A DNA stretch of 46,878 nucleotides, taken from contig QIKW01000134.1 of assembly GCA_003231975.1 (NCBI GenBank), positions 1 through 46,878 on the forward strand. Direction: 5' to 3'. This document shows, piece after piece, positions 31,980-40,095 of this stretch (position 1 is the first letter of the stretch; every line of letters starts with the position of its first letter). This DNA is from Acidimicrobiia bacterium (lineage in GTDB: Bacteria > Actinomycetota > Acidimicrobiia > Acidimicrobiales > SZUA-35). The translations under genes were made by a program, and so were the position numbers. Below the pieces are notes generated by a model. The model was not told where the DNA came from. It searched no databases and was given only the letters and a program-made list of their open reading frames with translations.

Positions 31980-33188
31980 ATGATTCCCTTGGATGAAGCC
32001 AAGGCTCGCATCAACGCAGCCATTCAGCCTCTCGCCGCCGTTCAGGTGCCTATCGCTGAGGCTCGTGGCCTGGTTTTGGCCCAGGAAGTCTTGGCCCAAG
32101 AAGACATTCCGCCGTTCGACAATACCGCCATGGATGGCTTTGCGGTGCGGTCAGCCGACCTTGCCTCGGCCACGGCCGACTCTCCTGTTGAGCTGGTTGT
32201 GGCCGCAACGATCGCCGCGGGTTCGGTGGCGCCCCGCGCCCTGATGGCGGGCGAGGCCATGCGGATTATGACCGGCGCTCCGATTCCGGATGGGGCCGAC
32301 GCAATAATTATGGTTGAGCTGACCGAGCCCGTTGGTGAACACGCGGTCCGCTGTAACTCAGCGGTTCCGGTTAAGAACCACATCCGCCCGGCTGGAGACG
32401 ACCTCAAAGCTGGCGCAACCGTGTTCGTTCCGGGCGAGGTTCTCGGCGCCCACCATCTTGGTGTGCTGGCAAGTGTTGGCCTGGAATCGGTGCTGGTTAC
32501 GGCGCGGCCCCGAGTTGGCGTGTTTTCAACCGGAGACGAGCTTGTAGTGGGGCCTGAGCCTCTACAGCCGGGCCAGATCAGAGACTCGAACCGGCCCACC
32601 CTGCTGGCGCTTGTTGCTGAGGCTGGCTTTCAGCCAGTAGACCTCGGCTCGCTTCCCGATGACGATTCAGTTATAGCGGCGGCTCTTCGCAATGCGGTTG
32701 GAAGGTGCGACGCTTTGATTACCTCGGGAGGCGTCAGCATGGGCGATTTCGACTACGTCAAGGCCGTTCTGATGCGGCTTGGTGAGCTGAGTTGGATGCA
32801 GGTGGCAATCAAGCCTGCCAAGCCGCTGGCGTTTGGCGTCCTGCTTGGCACACCCATCTTCGGCTTGCCAGGCAACCCGGTCAGCTCGGCTGTGAGCTTT
32901 GAGCTGTTTGCCCGACCCGCAATCAGGCAGATGATGGCCCGCCCCGACACCGAGCGAGTGCATCAGTGGGCCGTTGCCGACGATCCGCTGCTTCGATCTC
33001 CAGATGGCAAAATCCATTTTGTGCGGGTCGTCGTCACCCAGCAGAGCGATGGCTGGCACATCCGTTCCGCAGGAGGTCAGGGCAGCCACCAGTTGGCAGC
33101 GCTTGCTGCGGCCAACGGTCTGGCCATAGTGGCCGACGGTGATGGGGTGCAGGCCGGTGCCAGGGTGCAGGTAATGATGCTCCAGTAG
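31980..33188 (+). CDS. moeA: Molybdopterin molybdenumtransferase
   Basis: A 402-aa MoeA that inserts molybdate into adenylylated molybdopterin, the last step of Mo-cofactor synthesis. Family signs are PPFDNTAMDGFAVRSAD near residue 42, RIMTGAPIPDGADAIIMVE, RPRVGVFSTGDELV, the LITSGGVSMGDFDYVK motif, KPAKPLAFG and GLPGNPVSSAVSFELF. Full length. It is the first gene of a moeA-moaA-moaC cluster, with 69 bases to moaA. Two molybdoenzymes flank the region at 3.1-5.3 kb and 38.3-40.0 kb. Confidence 0.96.
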   Translation: MIPLDEAKARINAAIQPLAAVQVPIAEARGLVLAQEVLAQEDIPPFDNTAMDGFAVRSADLASATADSPVELVVAATIAAGSVAPRALMAGEAMRIMTGAPIPDGADAIIMVELTEPVGEHAVRCNSAVPVKNHIRPAGDDLKAGATVFVPGEVLGAHHLGVLASVGLESVLVTARPRVGVFSTGDELVVGPEPLQPGQIRDSNRPTLLALVAEAGFQPVDLGSLPDDDSVIAAALRNAVGRCDALITSGGVSMGDFDYVKAVLMRLGELSWMQVAIKPAKPLAFGVLLGTPIFGLPGNPVSSAVSFELFARPAIRQMMARPDTERVHQWAVADDPLLRSPDGKIHFVRVVVTQQSDGWHIRSAGGQGSHQLAALAAANGLAIVADGDGVQAGARVQVMMLQ

Positions 33189-33257
33189 GTCTAGCTAGCG
33201 TCTGGGCCGCCGGTGTCAATTTCCGCGTCGGCCTTAGCGCCGGTACCCTCGGCGTCT

Positions 33258-34253
33258 ATGACGACTGAACTCGTCGACCAATTTGGGCGAACACATACCG
33301 ATCTACGGATCTCGGTTACCGACCGCTGCAATTTCCGTTGCGCCTACTGCATGCCCGAGGAGGGCATGAAATGGCTGGACCGGTCCCTCGTTCTCACTTT
33401 CGAAGAGATCGAACGGGTGGCCCGTGTTCTGGTTGAGCGGGCCGGAGTGCGATCAATTCGGCTAACCGGCGGAGAGCCAACCGTGCGGGCTCGGCTCCCC
33501 GTTCTGGTCGAAAAACTGTCGAAACTGCCGGCCGATCTTTCGATGACAACCAACGGTGCCACGCTGGCTCTGGTTGCCAACGACCTTCACGCCGCCGGGC
33601 TTGACCGGCTGAACATCAGCCTCGACACCTTGAACCGTGAGCGGTTCATCGAGCTAACCAAGCGAGACGAGCTGACTCGAGTACTTGAGGGGATCGAAGC
33701 TGCGGTTGCGGCCGGTTTCCACCCAGTGAAGGTGAACGTGGTGTTGATGCGCGGCATCAACCACGACGAGGTTGTCGACTTTCTCGAAATGGGACGGGAC
33801 CTTGGGGTAACCGTTCGGTTCATCGAGTTCATGCCGCTGGATGCGCAGGGCGAGTGGTCCGCTGATCGGATGGTGCCGTATTCTGAGATTCTCGAGCGGG
33901 CGTCGGAACGATTCGATTTCGAGCCAATCGAAAGGGGCTCGTCTCCGGCCGAGCGGTTCCGATATGCCGATGCGGGCGAGGGACCTGGCGAGGAGTTCGG
34001 GGTGATCGCAAGCGTCACCGAGCCTTTCTGTTCCAGTTGTGACCGCATGCGTCTGACCGCTGAAGGCCAGCTTCGGAACTGCCTGTTCTCCTTGAATCAT
34101 GTCGACCTTCGAGCCTTGCTTCGCGACGGCGGCTCCGATGCCGACATCGTGAAAGCTGTGTCGGGCGAGATCGACCGCAAGTGGGCAGGGCACGCCATTG
34201 GGCAGGTGCATTTCATTCGACCAACCAAATCAATGTCGCAGCTGGGCGGCTGA
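33258..34253 (+). CDS. moaA: GTP 3',8-cyclase
   Basis: A 331-aa radical SAM enzyme that, with MoaC, turns GTP into cyclic pyranopterin monophosphate. The N-terminal 4Fe-4S cluster motif is C24-x3-C28-x2-C31 (DRCNFRCAYC), the second cluster uses CSSCDRMRLTAEGQLRNC in the C-terminal part, and the protein ends in the Gly-Gly tail required for activity (SQLGG). Start 33258 (MTTELV) puts the SAM motif at the usual place; an upstream frame to 33213 is rejected. moaC starts four bases after its stop, so they are co-translated. Confidence 0.97.
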   Translation: MTTELVDQFGRTHTDLRISVTDRCNFRCAYCMPEEGMKWLDRSLVLTFEEIERVARVLVERAGVRSIRLTGGEPTVRARLPVLVEKLSKLPADLSMTTNGATLALVANDLHAAGLDRLNISLDTLNRERFIELTKRDELTRVLEGIEAAVAAGFHPVKVNVVLMRGINHDEVVDFLEMGRDLGVTVRFIEFMPLDAQGEWSADRMVPYSEILERASERFDFEPIERGSSPAERFRYADAGEGPGEEFGVIASVTEPFCSSCDRMRLTAEGQLRNCLFSLNHVDLRALLRDGGSDADIVKAVSGEIDRKWAGHAIGQVHFIRPTKSMSQLGG

Positions 34254-34257
34254 GCTC

Positions 34258-34752
34258 GTGACCGACCGCTCGCTAACCCATCTGGATCCACAGGGCAACG
34301 CCCGAATGGTTGACGTAACCCTGAAGGAGCCAACGCCCCGACGAGCCGTTGCCCGCGGACGCGTCCTCATGAAGGCAGAAACTACGGCGTTGGTTGCCCA
34401 GAAAGCCGTTGCCAAGGGCGACGTTCTGGCTGTGGCCAGAGTGGCCGGAATCATGGCGGCCAAGAAGACAAGTGAGCTTTTGCCCCTCTGTCACCCGCTG
34501 CTGCTTGGTGCTGTTTTGATCAACTTCAAGATCGACGATGAGTTCATCGAAGTTGAGGCTCAGGTAGACACAGTTGACCGAACCGGCGTTGAGATGGAGG
34601 CCTTAACCGCCTGTTCTGTAGCGGCTCTCACCATCTATGACATGTGTAAGTCCGCCGATCGGGGCATGGTTATAGGCGAGGTGGCACTTTGGCTGAAAAC
34701 GGGCGGCAAATCGGGCACCTGGCGGCGGGAAGACGCTGTCAATCCGGCCTGA
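34258..34752 (+). CDS. moaC: Cyclic pyranopterin monophosphate synthase
   Basis: A 164-aa MoaC that completes formation of cyclic pyranopterin monophosphate after MoaA. Family motifs are ARMVDVT, AVAKGDVLAVARVAGIMAAKKTSELLPLCHPL and DRTGVEMEALTACSVAALTIYDMCKS, with the catalytic Lys/Asp set present. The GTG start at 34258 is four bases after the moaA stop; a longer frame would overlap moaA. moaD, moaE and mogA are not in the window. Confidence 0.96.
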   Translation: MTDRSLTHLDPQGNARMVDVTLKEPTPRRAVARGRVLMKAETTALVAQKAVAKGDVLAVARVAGIMAAKKTSELLPLCHPLLLGAVLINFKIDDEFIEVEAQVDTVDRTGVEMEALTACSVAALTIYDMCKSADRGMVIGEVALWLKTGGKSGTWRREDAVNPA

Positions 34753-34883
34753 GTCGGCCAATTTTCACCGGATCCACCGCTGAGAGGACCGAATGTGGCA
34801 CGCTCGAACACCATGTCGGTGCATGAAGTTTCATATTGGTACAAACAGGCCACGACATGACAGATTTGAACCGGTTGCGTTTC

Positions 34884-34910
34884 TGTAACGTTTCGTAGTA
34901 CTTTTGTAAC
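34884..34910 (+). promoter_or_regulatory. Paired TGTAAC direct repeats upstream of a small membrane protein gene
   Basis: TGTAAC occurs at 34884-34889 and 34905-34910, 21 bases apart, so on the same face of the helix. This spacing suggests a regulator-binding or promoter region for the gene at 35028. The regulator is unknown. Confidence 0.35.
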
Positions 34911-34953
34911 TTGCTGGGGAGCATCGGACCCCCTTCCGTCCGGTGAAGGAGTT

Positions 34954-34999
34954 GCACGGGTTAGGGCTGGTCTTCGGCCAGCCCAAGCTGAAATCGTGC
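34954..34999 (+). ncRNA. Candidate structured 5' leader
   Basis: An outer stem GCACG/CGTGC (34954-34958, 34995-34999) encloses an inner stem GGGCTGG/CCAGCCC (34964-34984) closed by a loop containing TTCG. Unpaired segments lie on both sides between the stems. It is located 28 bases upstream of the 155-aa membrane protein gene, in a 275-base gene-free gap. It does not match any riboswitch class I can recall, so structure is suggested and function is unknown. Confidence 0.35.
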
Positions 35000-35027
35000 C
35001 TAACAACACACAAGCGAGTCCCGCCGA

Positions 35028-35495
35028 ATGAATCTGATTTCCTACATAGTTCTGATTCTGTTGGTGAGCGCATGGACCTGGGTACTGGGTCGTCCGCTAC
35101 TGCAGAATCTCTTCAATACTTCAAGCCGAGACCCGGTTGGCCACTTCAACCGTCAACGGTCGGTTCTGGCCCAGGCCCCGCAGCAGTCCCTGCAAGATGC
35201 CCGCCGCGGTTTCGCAGGCAGCTTTCAGGCCCAAACCGCTAAACGGCGCCGCCTCCAGTGGTTTCTTGGCTTCGTAATTGCCGCGGTTGTCTCGCTGGTC
35301 CTTGCCGTAGTCATTGGCGGCATCTTCATCTGGCAGAATTTGATCATCGATGCGGCGCTTGTTGGCTACGTGTATTACGCGGCAAGGGCTGGCGCGATCG
35401 AGCGCGAGCAGGCTGCGAAAGTCACCAACCTTCGAATCGTTGGCAATCGGCGCAGTTCCAAGCCCGCCTTCCTTCGGGCCGTCGGCGACTCCTAA
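35028..35495 (+). CDS. Small membrane protein of unknown function
   Basis: A 155-aa protein with a hydrophobic N-terminal helix (residues 4-22), a basic, Gln-rich cytoplasmic-looking loop (~30-78) and two close hydrophobic helices (~80-100 and ~104-120), then a basic tail ending in Arg/Lys-rich sequence. The middle resembles the short helical hairpins of actinobacterial membrane proteins near cell-division or secretion genes, but I recognise no family. It stands alone behind the moa genes with its own leader (34753-35027). A hairpin CCCCAA/TTGGGG follows at 35501-35516. Confidence 0.7.
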   Translation: MNLISYIVLILLVSAWTWVLGRPLLQNLFNTSSRDPVGHFNRQRSVLAQAPQQSLQDARRGFAGSFQAQTAKRRRLQWFLGFVIAAVVSLVLAVVIGGIFIWQNLIIDAALVGYVYYAARAGAIEREQAAKVTNLRIVGNRRSSKPAFLRAVGDS

Positions 35496-35500
35496 TCTGC

Positions 35501-35516
35501 CCCCAAAACGTTGGGG
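35501..35516 (+). terminator. Short hairpin after the 155-aa membrane protein gene
   Basis: CCCCAA (35501-35506) and TTGGGG (35511-35516) pair around AACG. The stem is short and no T run follows, so this is only a weak terminator candidate. Confidence 0.35.
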
Positions 35517-35571
35517 CCCGCAGCTGTGTGTGTCAGGCCTAGAGTCGGCTAGGTTGTCAACGCGTCGCTAC

Positions 35572-35636
<65 letters not shown>

Positions 35637-35637
35637 T

Positions 35638-35688
35638 AAGAAACCCCCGGCCAGGAAGTACCCCTCCACCTCCGGTCGGGGGTTTCTT
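35638..35688 (+). terminator. Strong terminator after the tRNA-Ala-like gene
   Basis: AAGAAACCCCCGGCC (35638-35652) pairs with GGTCGGGGGTTTCTT (35674-35688), 15 positions with one G-U pair, around a 21-base loop. Runs of A and T at the base make it work in both directions, for the tRNA on the plus strand and for the 389-aa gene ending at 35730 on the minus strand. Confidence 0.8.
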
Positions 35689-35729
35689 CTCTGTAACGGC
35701 TCCGCGAACGCTGTGGCCGCCTTGGCTCC

Positions 35730-36899
35730 TCAGCTCCGGTGGGCCCTGTCAACCCGGCCTTGTTCGTCGGTTTCGATCGGTTGGCTGGTGGCCTTGCGGG
35801 TTCTTAGCTCGTCAATGAGATCCTGGCTGGTCCACGACAGAAATAGCATCGTTGCGACGTCGTGATCGGTGAGGGGGCCGGTGCCGCTTAGGTGGCCACG
35901 ATCCACCATTGAGCGGATCACCGATTCCTCGCTTCGTTTGACTGTGGACACAAGCTCAGAATCTGTGTAGTTCTCCAGATCCACGTTGTGTGGAACTGAG
36001 ACCTTAAGCGGTGGCTCCTCCTGGGGGGGCTCTGCTGGTTCGGGATCTGCTGGTTCGGGATCTCCAGAAGGTTCGGGCGTCTCAACAGAGGGCGCAGCGG
36101 GTGCATGGGGCTGGCTGACGGGAGCCTCTGGCACTTGGGCGGGCTGATGCACCGCGGCCACCGGGGCATCCAGCGCAGCGGCAACTGTTGGCTTCTCTTT
36201 GTCATTTGTAGAGCCGTTGGCCTGGCTTGGGTCGAGAACCTCGGGCTGTGCTGGCTCGCTGTTGTCTGGCTCGCTGTTGTCTGGCTCGCTGTTGTCTGGC
36301 TCGCTGTTGTCTGGCTCAGTCCGGACGGGTTTGTCGGCCAGAAGGGCATTCGAGACGACCTCTGGATAGATGTGGGTCCAGCCTGAGGAAACCTCGGCGC
36401 TCTCGTCGACCTCGGAATCTGCGTCGTCTGATTCTGCGTCTGATACTGCTTCGTCTGATATTGCGGTGGGGTTCTCGAAGCTGGCTGCGTCCGAATCAAG
36501 ATGGTCAGCAGATTCATAGGCAGGCTGGTCGGCCGCAAAATCGTCTACGTCGTAAACGTCCGGCGCCAGGTCATCATCGGCTGGTGGCGACGACACGAAC
36601 GATCCGCCAACCGCGGCGGAAACGGGCACCTTTTCGGTCAAGTGGGTCTTTAGCGATCCGGGAGCAGACGGCACCAGGATGCCTTCGGTCGGGAAATGTT
36701 TGGAATCGATCGCAAGAGGCTTTGCGGCCGGAGTGGAAACAGTTGACAGCGCGCCGATGGCGAACATGACCGTTGCGGCGGAGAAGATCACGGCCCAGCG
36801 CTCGGTGCGGTCTGTTGCCAGGTTGACAACATCCAACAGCACAAGGACGCCAAAAACCAGTGCGATAAGTCCGGCAAGAAGGAAGATGAGGCGTTTCAC
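35730..36899 (-). CDS. Membrane protein with long acidic low-complexity region
   Basis: A 389-aa protein. Two transmembrane helices lie at the N-terminus (~5-25 and ~36-55), followed by a ~250-residue disordered region rich in Asp, Glu, Ser, Pro and Ala, and a small folded C-terminal part (~315-375, ENYTDSELVSTVKRSEESVI). The disordered part contains four exact EPDNS repeats encoded by a 15-base tandem repeat at 36251-36310, then DPEPA repeats. No family is recognised; the architecture resembles membrane-tethered scaffold or septum-associated proteins. It has a hairpin GATCGGC-AAA-GCCGATC upstream at 36945-36961. Confidence 0.7.
   Translation of the reverse strand: MKRLIFLLAGLIALVFGVLVLLDVVNLATDRTERWAVIFSAATVMFAIGALSTVSTPAAKPLAIDSKHFPTEGILVPSAPGSLKTHLTEKVPVSAAVGGSFVSSPPADDDLAPDVYDVDDFAADQPAYESADHLDSDAASFENPTAISDEAVSDAESDDADSEVDESAEVSSGWTHIYPEVVSNALLADKPVRTEPDNSEPDNSEPDNSEPDNSEPAQPEVLDPSQANGSTNDKEKPTVAAALDAPVAAVHQPAQVPEAPVSQPHAPAAPSVETPEPSGDPEPADPEPAEPPQEEPPLKVSVPHNVDLENYTDSELVSTVKRSEESVIRSMVDRGHLSGTGPLTDHDVATMLFLSWTSQDLIDELRTRKATSQPIETDEQGRVDRAHRS
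36251..36310 (-). repeat. 15-base tandem repeat, four units, in the 389-aa gene
   Basis: CTGGCTCGCTGTTGT (plus strand) occurs four times without change at 36251, 36266, 36281 and 36296. It encodes EPDNS on the minus strand and preserves the frame. Confidence 0.97.
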
Positions 36900-36944
36900 G
36901 AAGGGAGACCTCCCGATCGAGGACTAGGTGGCGCCCGGAAACAG

Positions 36945-36961
36945 GATCGGCAAAGCCGATC
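36945..36961. repeat. Perfect hairpin upstream of the 389-aa gene
   Basis: GATCGGC (36945-36951), loop AAA and GCCGATC (36955-36961) form a seven-base stem with a three-base loop, in the 197-base gap between two minus-strand genes. It could be an operator, a leader hairpin of the 389-aa gene or the terminator of the phosphoribosyltransferase message. Confidence 0.5.
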
Positions 36962-37096
36962 GAGTCATGGGGCAAAACGTCCTTCTGCCGATTCGCCCCG
37001 CCCGGGGCACCCACTACTTTAGACCAAAAAGGGCCAACTCAGTGGATCGGGAAAAGCCTGGCCCCAATGGCGCCGTGTCGACCCGCCAAACCGCAG

Positions 37097-37603
37097 CTAC
37101 GCGTCAAGCACCACGTTGCCTGCTGTCGGGCCGGCAACAGGGGGCTCGGTAGACCACGGAAAGTTGATCCAGCGGTCTGTGTGCATCCACACGTAGTCAC
37201 ACTTCACGAGTGAATGGGGCTTTTCGTAGAGCACGGCGGTGCGGGACTCGGCCACCACGTCCTGGCAGTATTCGTGCACTGCCTTCAGGGTGTGGCCGGT
37301 GTCTGCCACGTCGTCCGCCACCAGAACCTTCGCCCCGGTGAGGTCGACTTTGTCCATGTACGGGGGCAGCATGATCGGCACGTCGAGTCGGTGTTCAACC
37401 CCTGAATAGAATTCGAGATTCATCACGTAGAGGTTCTTGACCGAGAGGGCGTATCCCAGTGAACCGGCGGCGAACAGCCCGCCTCTGGCGATCGCCAGGA
37501 TCATGTCTGGCCGGTAGTCGCTGTCGGCGATCATCACCGCCAGGGAGCGGATAGCTGTGCCGTAGGTTGGCCAATCGAGCACTTCGCGTTCTGGTTCGGG
37601 CAC
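37097..37603 (-). CDS. Phosphoribosyltransferase family protein
   Basis: A 168-aa type I phosphoribosyltransferase. The PRPP-binding motif VLVADDVADTGHTL (residues ~93-106) is preceded by the first loop IARGGLFAAG and followed by the hood segment (VWMHTDRWINFPW) typical of xanthine/hypoxanthine-guanine enzymes of the Gpt/COG2236 type. It probably salvages a purine base. Upstream on the same strand lies the thiamine-binding protein gene, 52 bases away. The base specificity cannot be told from sequence alone. Confidence 0.85.
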   Translation of the reverse strand: MPEPEREVLDWPTYGTAIRSLAVMIADSDYRPDMILAIARGGLFAAGSLGYALSVKNLYVMNLEFYSGVEHRLDVPIMLPPYMDKVDLTGAKVLVADDVADTGHTLKAVHEYCQDVVAESRTAVLYEKPHSLVKCDYVWMHTDRWINFPWSTEPPVAGPTAGNVVLDA

Positions 37604-37655
37604 TTGGCTTCTCCTGTTGTGATTCGTGGAGACTACGAGGCGCTGCGGGTTCGCG

Positions 37656-37931
37656 CTACTGCGAGCTGATTTGCAAGCTGACCCTGCTGGCGCCGCTGTT
37701 GACAGCAGCCCGATTTACCTTGTCGACCAAGGCAAGAATCTGATCGGCCGGGCCGGTTATTGCGGTGCCGAAAGGCCCAATCTCAATCTCGACTTGCTCG
37801 TTGGCGCCGGACTCTGCGGCGGCGATTGCGGCAAGAACGTGGGGGCCCGGCGCGGAGGCCTCGAACGGTTCCACCGTGAACTCGGCGACGATGATTGTTT
37901 TGGTTGCGGCTGGTTCGTTAATGGCTGGCAT
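37656..37931 (-). CDS. Thiamine-binding protein (MTH1187/YkoF-like)
   Basis: A 91-aa protein of the ferredoxin-like YkoF/MTH1187 family (formerly DUF77), seen in VAEFTVEPF at the N-terminus, the EIGPFGTAITGPADQILALVD centre and the C-terminal RVSLQIS strand. Family members bind thiamine or pyrimidine precursors in the cytoplasm. Start 37931 (MPAINE) gives normal length; the longer frame would overlap the HTH gene. It lies 16 bases after the HTH gene and is likely co-transcribed with it. Confidence 0.8.
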   Translation of the reverse strand: MPAINEPAATKTIIVAEFTVEPFEASAPGPHVLAAIAAAESGANEQVEIEIGPFGTAITGPADQILALVDKVNRAAVNSGASRVSLQISSQ

Positions 37932-37947
37932 TGTCAACCTCGGCTGG

Positions 37948-38295
37948 TCAGTTCTGGGCGTTGAGGTAGTTGTAGACGGTGAAGCGGCTGACTTCGAGCC
38001 GGTCGGCAATGTCTTCGACCGCCTTGCGAAGAGTGAATGCGCCCAGTTCGTCGAGCCTTCCGACCACGTCTTGTTTGCCGCTTCGGTTCAGCTCGGTGAT
38101 CTTGCAGCCGAGTTCTCGTTCGACCTGGTCAATCAGCCGGTCAAGAGCCCCGAGGAGGCCACCGGGCCTGAACCCGCCAACGACATCGCCTTCCCACCGC
38201 AGGGCTATGTCTCCGTCCTGGAGGTCTCCAGAGCCAACGATTGCCCCTCCAAGCGCCAGAGCCAGCGGCTCTACTCCCTCAAGGAATTTGTGCAC
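37948..38295 (-). CDS. Helix-turn-helix protein with YheO/DauR-type C-terminus
   Basis: A 115-aa protein whose C-terminal ~50 residues (RLDELGAFTLRKAVEDIADRLEVSRFTVYNYLN) match the HTH_22 domain of YheO/DauR regulators. The N-terminal ~50 residues contain a small strand-rich domain (ALALGGAIVGSGDLQDGDIAL) shorter than the PAS-like domain of full YheO. It starts with GTG, in frame behind a stop 30 bases upstream. It precedes the thiamine-binding protein gene and may regulate it. The effector is unknown. Confidence 0.75.
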   Translation of the reverse strand: MHKFLEGVEPLALALGGAIVGSGDLQDGDIALRWEGDVVGGFRPGGLLGALDRLIDQVERELGCKITELNRSGKQDVVGRLDELGAFTLRKAVEDIADRLEVSRFTVYNYLNAQN

Positions 38296-38346
38296 GATGA
38301 CAGACTTTATCGTGTCAGGGTTCGTTCCTCAGGCCCGGGGCCACTG

Positions 38347-39981
38347 TCAGGTTCTGACGCTAATGGTGTGCCAGCCAGAAGCCCCATTCGGTGCGGGCGG
38401 TTGGCGCTCTTCACCCTGGGTGAACCCGGTTTGATCGGTGGCTCGCACTCGGATGACGTGGCTGTCAGACGTTGGTGCCCAACGCACCCGCCACTGCCTC
38501 CAGGCGTTCACCCCAAGTGATTCGCCAAGTTCGGCTTCAACCCACGGGAGATCATCGACCTGCACCTCAACTCTTTCGATTCCCAGATTCGGTGCCCAGG
38601 CAACCCCGGCGATCGACACGTCCTGGCCAAGCTCAAGCCTGGTTCCGCGCCGGGGCGTGTCGATTCGGGACTGAGTCTTTACCGGTCCGAACTTTGACCA
38701 GCCACGCGGAATCCAGTAGCCGTCGAAATCCTCAAGAGTTGTTAGCTCGATGGTGCGAAGCCACTTGGTGGCCGAAACGTATCCATACAGGCCGCTGACA
38801 ACGAGCCGGGCAGGGAAGCCGTGCTCTATTGGCAGGGCCACGTCGTTCATGGCGATGGCAACCAGGGCGGTTCGACCGTCATAGGCCAGGTCGGTTGGGA
38901 AGCCGCAGTTCCAGCCGTCAACCGACTCGCTCTTGAGTTGGGTGGCCCCAGCCTGCACGCCAACTTCGTCAAGCAGCTCGGCAAGCGGCACACCCTGCCA
39001 GATTGCGTTGCCAACCAGCCCTCCGCCGACCTCGTTGGAAACACACGAAAGAGTTACCGGCTCCACGGTGTTGGCTCGCTCAACCAACTCGTCAAATGTG
39101 TAGGTTCGAGGGTTGTCAACCATTCCGGTTATTTCCAGCTCCCAATTGTCGGGATTTACCTGGGGAACGAGCAGGGCGGTGTCGATTCGGTAGTAGTCGC
39201 CGTTCGGCACAACCAGGGGCGAGATCCCCGGTGTGGCTGCGACCTCGGTGGCGTTGCCCGATGCAACTCTTGCGTTGATGTCACTGAAGGCGTCGATTCC
39301 TGCCAGATCGACCTGATCTCGGGCTGCGCTTGCTGAGGCTCGTGAGCGAAAGGTTTGGCCAGCAAAGTTGCCAAGCAAGGCCACTGCGCCGCCGGCGAAC
39401 ACCCAGCCCAGGAACGAACGCCTGGCGGGTGCGGGGGCGCTGGCTGCGGTGATGGTCTCCGCTCCTGAGGAGATGGCGTTGGCGCCAGAGTCATTCGCAA
39501 TTCTTGTCAGCACCACCAGGGCGGCAACACCGGCCAGAACGGCAGGCACAGCAACAATGAGGGCTCCGCCGATTCCGCTTTGGGCATCGTCAGCAACAGA
39601 AAGCAGGCCAACTAACCCGAAGGCGGCTATTCCGGCAATGCCGATGGCGGGGCGGCGCAGCGAGGCCACCCCGAGGACGGCCGCGAACACCAGGGCCAGA
39701 ATAGTGGTGCCGATTATCAGGGCTGGTTTCTGGTTTAGGCCAAAGATCTCCTTGCCGAGCTCGTTGACGCTGGCAGGCGCAAGGTCGATCACCCGGTTTG
39801 CCACCGCGGCTACAAGGCCGGGTGTTGGAGCAATCAAGCCCGCCACAAGTTCGCCGACGGCAATTGCCATTGCGCCTGCAACGAGGCCGGCCAAAGCGCC
39901 TCTCAATTTGCTGGTGGCCACGATCGGCCCGGCGGGTTCGACGGAGGGAACGTCTGGCGGGGTGGGGGTGGAGATGGCCAT
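38347..39981 (-). CDS. Membrane-anchored sulfite oxidase-type molybdopterin oxidoreductase
   Basis: A 544-aa protein. The N-terminal ~190 residues hold about five transmembrane helices; a basic twin-arginine-like segment ARRSFLGW (residues 186-193) precedes a further helix. The catalytic domain (~255-420) is of the SUOX/YedY type with the molybdenum-binding cysteine C313 (VTLSCVSNEVGGG) and WQGVPLAELL, followed by a dimerisation/Ig-like domain (~430-540). It is likely to sit outside the cytoplasmic membrane. It uses Moco made by moeA-moaA-moaC in the window. Electron acceptor and substrate (sulfite, or peptide Met-sulfoxide as for MsrP) are unknown; no MsrQ-like gene is adjacent. Divergent from the selenoprotein candidate. 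Confidence 0.88.
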   Translation of the reverse strand: MAISTPTPPDVPSVEPAGPIVATSKLRGALAGLVAGAMAIAVGELVAGLIAPTPGLVAAVANRVIDLAPASVNELGKEIFGLNQKPALIIGTTILALVFAAVLGVASLRRPAIGIAGIAAFGLVGLLSVADDAQSGIGGALIVAVPAVLAGVAALVVLTRIANDSGANAISSGAETITAASAPAPARRSFLGWVFAGGAVALLGNFAGQTFRSRASASAARDQVDLAGIDAFSDINARVASGNATEVAATPGISPLVVPNGDYYRIDTALLVPQVNPDNWELEITGMVDNPRTYTFDELVERANTVEPVTLSCVSNEVGGGLVGNAIWQGVPLAELLDEVGVQAGATQLKSESVDGWNCGFPTDLAYDGRTALVAIAMNDVALPIEHGFPARLVVSGLYGYVSATKWLRTIELTTLEDFDGYWIPRGWSKFGPVKTQSRIDTPRRGTRLELGQDVSIAGVAWAPNLGIERVEVQVDDLPWVEAELGESLGVNAWRQWRVRWAPTSDSHVIRVRATDQTGFTQGEERQPPAPNGASGWHTISVRT

Positions 39982-40095
39982 AGTTTGAGTTAACAGTCAC
40001 CTTGGGGGCGCTCTTCCGCCGTTCACGGGTTGTTAAGCAAGCAGATGCTGGAAGGTACGGGAATGATGCCAGCCAGTTGCTGGTTCAATGCGGTC

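Noticed and set aside
34753-35027. ydaO/c-di-AMP, cobalamin or GEMM riboswitch
   Set aside because: The conserved cores of these classes, as far as I remember them, are not present.
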